NCBI GenBank assembly: GCA_039545295.1
Contig: BCIK01000033.1
Coordinates: 62,001-126,000 of the forward strand
Length of the DNA stretch: 64,000 bases
Origin: Udeniomyces pyricola
Taxonomy: Eukaryota; Basidiomycota; Tremellomycetes; Cystofilobasidiales; Mrakiaceae
Reading direction: 5' to 3'
Below, one piece after another: positions 57,606-64,000 of this stretch. The notes below the pieces were generated by a model. It saw only the letters and a list, made by a program, of their open reading frames with translations. It ran no database searches and was not told where the DNA came from. How positions within the stretch are numbered: position 1 is the stretch's first letter; every line of letters begins with the position of its first letter. A program made the translations under genes and the position numbers.

Positions 57606-59728
57606 ATGCATCGCTCTAGCCCTCCCGATCATCTCCCACATCGTCGCTCCCCCGTGCCGTGCGCATCTAAATCGTTCGCCTGTCATCACTACTCTCCGAG
57701 AGACTGAAGCTGACGCTGCTATCGATGACCCGCATACATTCGCTTCTCTGTCTCATCCACGCATATGTTCTCTATTGCTCACCGTTCTAAACCTTCCTAC
57801 TTCGCTTAACTATCCACCTCACGCCGCTCACAGACATCACCTTGTCCATCAGACCATCACTCAGACCACGACCGTATACAGTCCCGTAAGGGGTCTTCCC
57901 ATCGGATCTCTCCTTGCCCTATCGCCATCATCTTCCACTTCGACAAGGAAGCGCACAGCTCGACAGGCTGTTCTCGACGATGACTTGGAGAGCACGCATG
58001 GGCAACCTGTGGGGCAGAGGGGACGAGAAACGATAGGCTCGAGTATCGACGGGTACGATGGTGACCCAAGATCCAATCAAAGTCCAAGCCGGCCGAGCAG
58101 TCATACTCAAACTCAATCAAACCGTCAATCACGCGCCCTTACAGTGCCCCTACACGCGACGCAACAGACTCGAGCTCAAATTGGTCCGCCTCCCACATCC
58201 CTTCCAGATGCTCTCAGACGATCGGTCCTCATGAGCCCTTCCAACTTTCGTCCCTCCTGGGAAGTGCCCGTGATTCACCCCCACTATTCGGCTCCTGTTC
58301 ACGACCGGTGGACATCATCTCCCGACCCACTTCTGTTTGCTACCTTGTCGGATGATATCGACCCTAGGAGTCATACAGTATCTCAAGGGATGATATCTCA
58401 GAGCTCGGATCAAATGCTTGAGGAGGATGGAGAAGAGGAGGGACGATTCAGCCCAATTTTCGAAGAGGAGGAGGTCGGATCCAGTGATAGTAAGCTTGCA
58501 AAGTGGATGAAAGACGAGGAGGAATCGCATCAGGAGTGGGACAATGGCTCTGCCATGTCGGACGATATGGCCCAGGGCGATCGGTGGAATGCGTTTGCGG
58601 AGCATGCAAGGAAAGAGGTACAGAGACAGGACCCAAATAGTGATGAGGAAGAAGAAGCTGCAGAAGATCATCACTACTCTCAGTCCGGTGCCTGGGTACC
58701 CAACGACCGACCGCACGGGGCGAGTACAAATCTTGTATCCAACGTATTGCTCCGCCTATAGGAGGAAGCCGAGAAACTAACATTATTGACATGACCATAC
58801 TTTTGGCTTTCGGTCAGAACATCATATCATTTTTGTCCAATCAGGCGCCTCGACCTCTGTCTTCTCCATCGCCACGCCAACTACATCCGAACGCGACAAC
58901 GCTTCATACACATACAGCAACTACACATAAGGATGACGGTCCTCAAACACGATTTCCTCCTCAGCTCCGATACCTCCGCTCCGAAGAACATGAGGCGCGA
59001 ATCCAAGCGATCAAGGATAAGTATGCTCGGGAGGTGACTGACGACGAGTTGGATCATATCGGAGCTCGTCAGTCTGCCCCTGATTCTGTTGTCGTCATTG
59101 GCGTCGTTGGAAGCAAAAAGGAGTCATGTTGGCTCGAAGGACTAGTCCATGTTTAGCTGATCACTGACATGCGTCTTTGTCCTCGGATGTGTTCTGGTCA
59201 CACCAAAAATGACAGAGCTGATGGACCGGTTCTGCTCTTTGCAAGACAAAGTATGGACCCAACTATGATTCGCCAGTGACGATACTCGACCTGTTTGTTT
59301 GCGGCCTCTGATCACAGAGTTCCGGCAAGCCCAATGTATGTCTACACCGACTCACTCATACTCCTCTGACGATTCCCCTGGCCCCTCCGATCCCATATTC
59401 TCTCGTCCACAACGCCCCCCCCCCTCCCTCTGACCAGCTCCTCGTGGCCGTTCAAGCTCGCATCGTTCGTTTCACTCAAACCATGGACAGTCTCAATGCA
59501 CACGCTCAAGAGATCAAGGTACGTTGCAGAAGAAAGAAGAAGAAAAGACCTACACGTGAGCCTTTCCGGTTCTGCCATTAGTAGTTAGATGACTGAACCC
59601 CCTAGCGTGGCCATGTCTTGTTTGCTCTGTACCGTTCGGATTGGACATCTCAGGCTCGGGCAGAAACGCTGGACGAGATCAAGCAAGAGCTCGGAGATGA
59701 CATGCAGGGGATGACGACGGGGTGGTGA
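57606..59728 (+). CDS. Acidic/coiled-coil protein of unknown function
   Basis: Seven exons proposed: 57606-57673, 57834-58695, 58845-59067, 59216-59250, 59318-59335, 59438-59518, 59654-59728; about 453 aa. The start MHRSSPPDHLPHRRS joins exon 2 by a GTTCGC donor. The N-terminal half is Ser/Thr/Pro/Gln-rich, then acidic (EEDGEEEGRFSPIFEEEEVG). The C-terminal part looks helical and could be a coiled coil: YLRSEEHEARIQAIKDKYAR, DELDHIGAQLMDRFCSLQDK, AVQARIVRFTQTMDSLNAHA and AETLDEIKQELGDDMQG. No family is recognised; a small complex subunit is possible. The 3' end of exon 2 is uncertain: three phase-0 donors (58618-58621 area, 58696, about 58737) are possible. The other junctions agree in phase. 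Confidence 0.6.
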
Positions 59729-60230
59729 AAGCGTCTTTTTCGTATCTTCGTCCTCCTTTTTCTCTCTTTTTTTCCTTCTTTTTCTTTTGGTGCTCTGGAC
59801 TCTGTTTGAAACGGATTTCGATGCGATCGTTTAGGGCTCTCGCTCGCTGGTTTCAGTTTGAGTTTTGAAGAGAGAGAGAAAAGAGGAATATGATCATGGT
59901 CGTTTCGTTCCTGAAATGTGCAAGGACAGTCACACAGGCCCAGATCGAAGAAGAGGGGGGGGGGGGTAATAGATGTAATCAGAGGAGCAGAGAGCCATAG
60001 GGGAAAGGAGCAACACATAGATACACACACAAACAGGGTTGTAACGAAACGACATATAGGCAGAACAGAGCGGATCCACATGGAGACAAGGAGAGAAGAA
60101 GAAGAAGAAGATGAGGAGGAAGAGACGAAAAGAAAAGAAAAAAGAACTGGAAGGGTGCGCTTAAAACCCGAGAACGAGAAGGCTGAAACGCCTAAGGGGA
60201 TCAGGGTATAAATTGTATAGCACATGTCGT
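59729..60230. other. Convergent intergenic region
   Basis: 3' flanks of the coiled-coil gene and the Smr gene, T-rich then A/G-rich, with a G10 run at about 59957 and a GAA repeat near 60096. No gene. Confidence 0.6.
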
Positions 60231-63138
60231 CTATGGCCGATGATCGAGAACGGTAACAACTCCGAGGGCGGATTTGCTGCATCGCCAACCTTGACCTTCG
60301 AGCATCTTGATGACGGCCGGCTGGAGGACGGATCGCTGACCGGGCGAGTGGATTCCCTGCCCGGTGATGATCGTGTACGGACGCTCAGGGGTCTTTGATT
60401 CCACTGGGAGGTAGAACGTCGAGGAACGAAGAGTTGAGAAAGGGGGAAGGGGGAGTGCAGCGTTAATAGAGATTGAAAATGCCACCGAGGTTTGCACGGA
60501 TCATAAAACTATGTGAGCATGTCTATAAGAGAAGAAGTAGAAACGAACGGGTCGACCGAGTGGCTCCGGCCCACCACGCCTGAACGCCTTCGGATACGAC
60601 AGACAAGGCTTGGAAAACAGTCAAGCCGTGCAGATCGACGGAGTGTAGCGTGAGCCTGATGGGAAGAAGAAGAGGACGAACAAGGAGAAAAGAAGCAAAA
60701 GAAAAGGGGAGGCCCCAAGGATAAATATAGGACCAGGTCAAATTGAACAAGGTGAACCAGGCAAGCAAAGAGAACGGTAAGGCGATGATGAGACGTACTT
60801 GGATTGCTGAGACAACTTGGCTTTCGCAGCCGACAAGGCCAAGCTTCGGGTCGATTCGGCAAGTTTTCGAGCCTATGTACGTTAGGTTGATACCAAGAGG
60901 TAAGCCGTTGGGATCAGCATCGATATACTTACACCTTTGATCTGATAAGAAACACCGATGCTACCAACCTGATCCGCGTAGAACCCGGCGACTTCGCCTC
61001 CACGATTACTCGCATTGCCGCTTTGGTACATTCGCGTTGCTTTGCGCAGCATCTCGTTTCGGGCGGCCCTCTCCATCTGCTCGCTCATGCGGAGATCTTC
61101 CCATCGGGCTGCACCCGCCGCACCTGGGCCCATCTTGGCGTAAGCCGGAATCGATTCGGCCAGCGGATGCGACGGTCCCTTGCGAGCTTTCGTCGGTTTG
61201 CTCGGGTTCCATTTCTTCTTGTCATTGTGAAGCTTTTGGGCGCGAGGTTGAGGGTTGCGGCTTGGAGGAACGGCCGAGATAGGGTAGAGATTGGGTGTTT
61301 GTTTGGCGATGGACGGGGTGGAGGAACCCGATGCTGATATTGGCACGAGGGGCGAATGGGCGAGAACAGGTGAAGCCGGAAGGGAGTGTGAAAGAGTGGG
61401 CGAGATGAGGGATCCTTGCTTGATATGTTCGGCGTAGAGAGGCTTCTGCGGGACCACATGAACCGGCTTGGGTGATCCGCCCGGAGGAGGCGTGTTGGGT
61501 CGGGACGAAGCTGCAGTAGCTTGGAGCAAGTCGGCCTCCTCTGCGAGCTGCTGGTTCCAACTCTTGACGTCTTGGAGAAGGCTCCACACATCGAGGGCCG
61601 AATCCATCTTGCCATGCGTCGCTTTCCAAACGAGTTCAATCTCTGGTCGGGACTTTTGCCAGATGGTCGGATCGGAGACGTCGGAAAAGAGGATCTCGAG
61701 CATCATGTCCGGCCCGTCCTCCGCGTGGCCATTTTCAGAAAGGGGCGAGAGTTCCGTGACGAGTGAGGTCAGCGAGGCAAGCAGAGCTGCGTGAGGAGTG
61801 TCGTAGGAAGGGTAATGAAGGTAGGACAGAAAGAAAGCAGACGGCGTCGGCATCAAAAGACTAGAGAGTGTCGAGGCGATCGAAGAGAACGTGGCCCAAG
61901 GGTTGGCGGATGCCGTCGAGGGGGAAAAGGACGAGGTCGAGGAGGTAGCCGGGACGATTTGGCTTCGATATGATGTAGGCAGCGAATTGACGTGAACCGT
62001 CGTAGCCGAATCAGTCTTTTTCTTCTTCTTTTTTATCGAATTGGATTTTGAGACTGGCAATCGTGTCACAACGTTCAAAGGAAGAGGCCGTGAGGAGATG
62101 AGCAGGAGGTGACAAGGCGAGATAGTTCTTATCAAGGGTCAGTATCGGGTGCTAGTTGTTCATCACTCCTAGGTCCGCTTCCCAGAGGGCTTGTGACAGC
62201 AACGTACGGGGGGTAGCCTCCGTCTTCTGCCCTCCAACCCATGCCTGGTCCTTCTCCTCTTGACTGAGACTCTTCCAGGCCGCAATAGCCTCTGCTCGCG
62301 TGGGTCCTTCGTCCTCGCCCTCGCTGCTGCTATCGCCATCCCAAGTGCCCATCTCCTCAGCCTCTCGGATAGCCTCGATCGAAAGTAGGCTCTCGACGAC
62401 TTGTGAGATGTCGGCCGAGGGTTCCGCGTCGAGGGCTTGTTGAAGGGATGCCTCCGAACTGATCGGGAAGCAGGCATGCAAAGGAAAGACTTGCGATTAG
62501 ATAGGACATTCAATGGTTGACGCGTTATCTTGCTATCCACCAGAAGTGGGAAGAGAGATTTTCACCTATGAGGGAACAGCATCTGAAGGAATTCAATCGG
62601 CGTCTCCGGTTCCCCGTCTTCGCCCTGGCTCCAGTCGTCGACGGATGTGACACCCGTGCTGTCGCTCCAAGCACCACCTCCGTGGGCACTTGAGCTCAGA
62701 CTCCATTCCTCCAGCGCCCGTTGGACTTCTTCCTCATCAGAAGTCTGATAGCCATCATGAGATACAAGCGAGGCATGCTCCGCCGCGGCTGTGTTGGCGA
62801 GGGTTTGGAGAGTCTCTCGGATGGCAGGAAGCGTAGTCGGATCGGTCGGGTCAAAGTCGAAGAGGATGGTCGTGACGAGCTAAGATAGGGTTGGAAGCAG
62901 GTATCGCAAGTCAGAACATGATGGATTGATGGGTGAGGATATGTAGACGAGAGCCTCTAAGGATCAGGGGGCGTACTGTTGGTGAAAGAGGCGGTACAAA
63001 CTCGGCCTAAGGAAAAACGAAGGAAGGCGGATTAGTAGTTGGTTTATTTAGCTACTAGGTGTGAGGTCTGTCCGATGAGAGTTCGGAATGAGGAGAAGAA
63101 CAGACCTTGAGGTCATTCCAAAGAGCCTCTTGAGACAT
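60231..63138 (-). CDS. DUF1771-Smr domain protein (putative endonuclease), with CUE-like region
   Basis: Eight exons: 63138-63106, 63006-62977, 62879-62566, 62458-62208, 62053-60933, 60872-60799, 60655-60549, 60403-60231; 700 aa. The C-terminal Smr domain (about residues 605-695) has the DLHGLTVFQAL motif and TGQGIHSPGQRSVLQPAVIK, the TGxG-HS motif; both His are candidate active-site residues. Before it lies a DUF1771-type helical segment (RMSEQMERAARNEMLRKATR ... ARKLAESTRSLALSAAKAKL). Around residues 126-160 SLQQALDAEPSADISQVVES followed by LLSIEAI resembles a CUE helical bundle that may bind ubiquitin. Human N4BP2 and yeast Cue2 combine CUE and Smr domains; Cue2 cleaves mRNA at collided ribosomes. 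A role in no-go decay is therefore a reasonable inference. The middle is Ser/Pro-rich. All phases agree. Confidence 0.85.
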
Positions 63139-63729
63139 GGCTAAGGCGTGGGAGAGGGTAGTGCGTGGGATGAGTGCAATAGGATCAAGGGGGATGGCAA
63201 GGGGGAGCTGGGAAGACGAAGCAGAGCAGCAAGACAAGAAGGGGCACCGAATCGAACAAGCAACCAAGTGAAAGCCCCGATTTGGCGCGACCTGATGACG
63301 CGTCCTTGACAAGGCGGGCGACCAAAGGTTGATGTCGTTTAATGGATCGTCATTCTTTTGGGGTAATTAACCATCATCGAATCAGCAAGATATATATTCT
63401 CGTCTCATTTACCACTCAAGATTCTCAAGCACGATGCACATCCAGAGTACATTCACCATCGTTACACTTCAACACAATCTAAAACAAAATAGTAGCGCGA
63501 AAGAAACCAAGTGACCGCGCAAGATATATAGCCAAAGAAGACCAATGATATGGGGAACGGCGTTCCAAGCAGGGAGTAAACAAAAACGAACGGATAAAGA
63601 CATCTAGGAGAAAAGAAGGATCTAGTAAAGCGTAAGAAAGACAACAGTCTAGTAGGGTATCGGTCTCAAAAGCCCAAAGGAAAACACGACGACGACGACG
63701 GTAATCATGATCGATCACCACAAAGATCC
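63139..63729. other. Smr promoter and 3' flank of the right-edge gene
   Basis: About 590 bp. It includes TATATATTC near 63391 and A/T-rich sequence around 63480-63535. No gene was recognised. Confidence 0.5.
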
Positions 63730-63927
63730 CTAGTTACAGACGTCGTACATCTTCACCGAATCCACCAGGAGCGCTCTGTTCTTGATCTTGTCACCCTTGG
63801 GCCAAGAGTCGTACCACCCGCTCTGCTTGGTCGCGAACGATCGCATGGCGTCCTGTCGAGGAGATGCGTTCTGCCACGGTTTGAGGGAGTTGTCAGGCCA
63901 GAAGCCATCGATGCCACCGGCGGCGAC
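63730..63927 (-). CDS. C-terminal exon of a possible secreted glycoside-hydrolase-like protein (partial)
   Basis: The last 65 codons of a gene that continues beyond the right edge. A CTCTAG acceptor at 63928 opens a frame reading VAAGGIDGFWPDNSLKPWQN, then QSGWYDSWP, RALLVDSVKMYDVCN and stop. The pattern D-G-hydrophobic-P-D...KPW-N-S-P...W-x-x-W followed by VDSVK/R-hydrophobic-Y near the end resembles C-termini of fungal GH16/Kre6-type concanavalin-A-fold enzymes acting on beta-glucans. The family is suggested by this short stretch only; catalytic residues are outside the window. Confidence 0.5.
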   Translation of the reverse strand, partial: VAAGGIDGFWPDNSLKPWQNASPRQDAMRSFATKQSGWYDSWPKGDKIKNRALLVDSVKMYDVCN

Positions 63928-64000
63928 CTAGAGATTACAAGACGAAGAGAAGATGCCCAATTGGATGATCAGCACATATGTGCGAGTAGGACCCAAACTA

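Overview
The window is nuclear DNA from a fungus, most probably a basidiomycete. Fungal families are present (a Vnx1-type vacuolar exchanger, a Dgr2/WDR44-type WD40 protein, an Fmp46-like protein, a YAT-type amino-acid permease, mitochondrial bL31m). Genes are extremely intron-dense: about 95 GT-AG introns (one GC-AG) in 14 spliced genes, with several exons under 25 nt. Every splice model below was built by hand from donor and acceptor dinucleotides, reading phase and family motifs; no transcript data were available.

Layout. 1-2.1 kb: a decayed, edge-truncated LINE-like retroelement on the minus strand. 2.4-2.6 kb: a cluster of hairpin-forming inverted repeats. 3.5-5.1 kb: a Ser/Pro-rich protein of unknown role. 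6.75-10.8 kb: a large acidic bZIP factor. 12.0-14.6 kb: a ZIP9/Atx2-type metal transporter. 15.1-16.9 kb: an F-box-like protein. 17.2-19.9 kb: a nucleolin/Nsr1-type nucleolar protein. 22.0-26.2 kb: a 20-exon amino-acid permease. 27.3-32.8 kb: a Vnx1-like cation/proton exchanger. 33.5-35.7 kb: a divergent GNAT/Fmp46-like pair. 36.1-38.8 kb: a DUF676 lipase-like hydrolase. 40.6-42.5 kb: a peroxisomal enoyl-CoA isomerase ending in SKL. 45.5-54.6 kb: eIF4B, mitochondrial bL31m and a Dgr2-type WD40 protein. 57.6-59.7 kb: a coiled-coil protein of unknown role. 60.2-63.1 kb: a DUF1771-Smr protein. The right edge carries the last exon of a secreted-enzyme-like gene.

The genes are mostly housekeeping and do not form a cluster for one pathway. 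Some divergent pairs share short promoters (ZIP9/F-box-like, GNAT/Fmp46-like, eIF4B/bL31m).

The strongest structural oddity is a large inverted duplication. The block at 42804-44570 reappears in reverse orientation at 55390-57352. Each copy is interrupted by an N gap next to a poly-G/C run. Together they flank a 10.8-kb unique interval holding eIF4B, bL31m and the WD40 gene. It could be a repeated mobile element, a real inverted repeat able to flip the interval, or a scaffolding artefact. Single n characters sit inside C/G homopolymers at several other places, so small frame errors in this assembly are expected.
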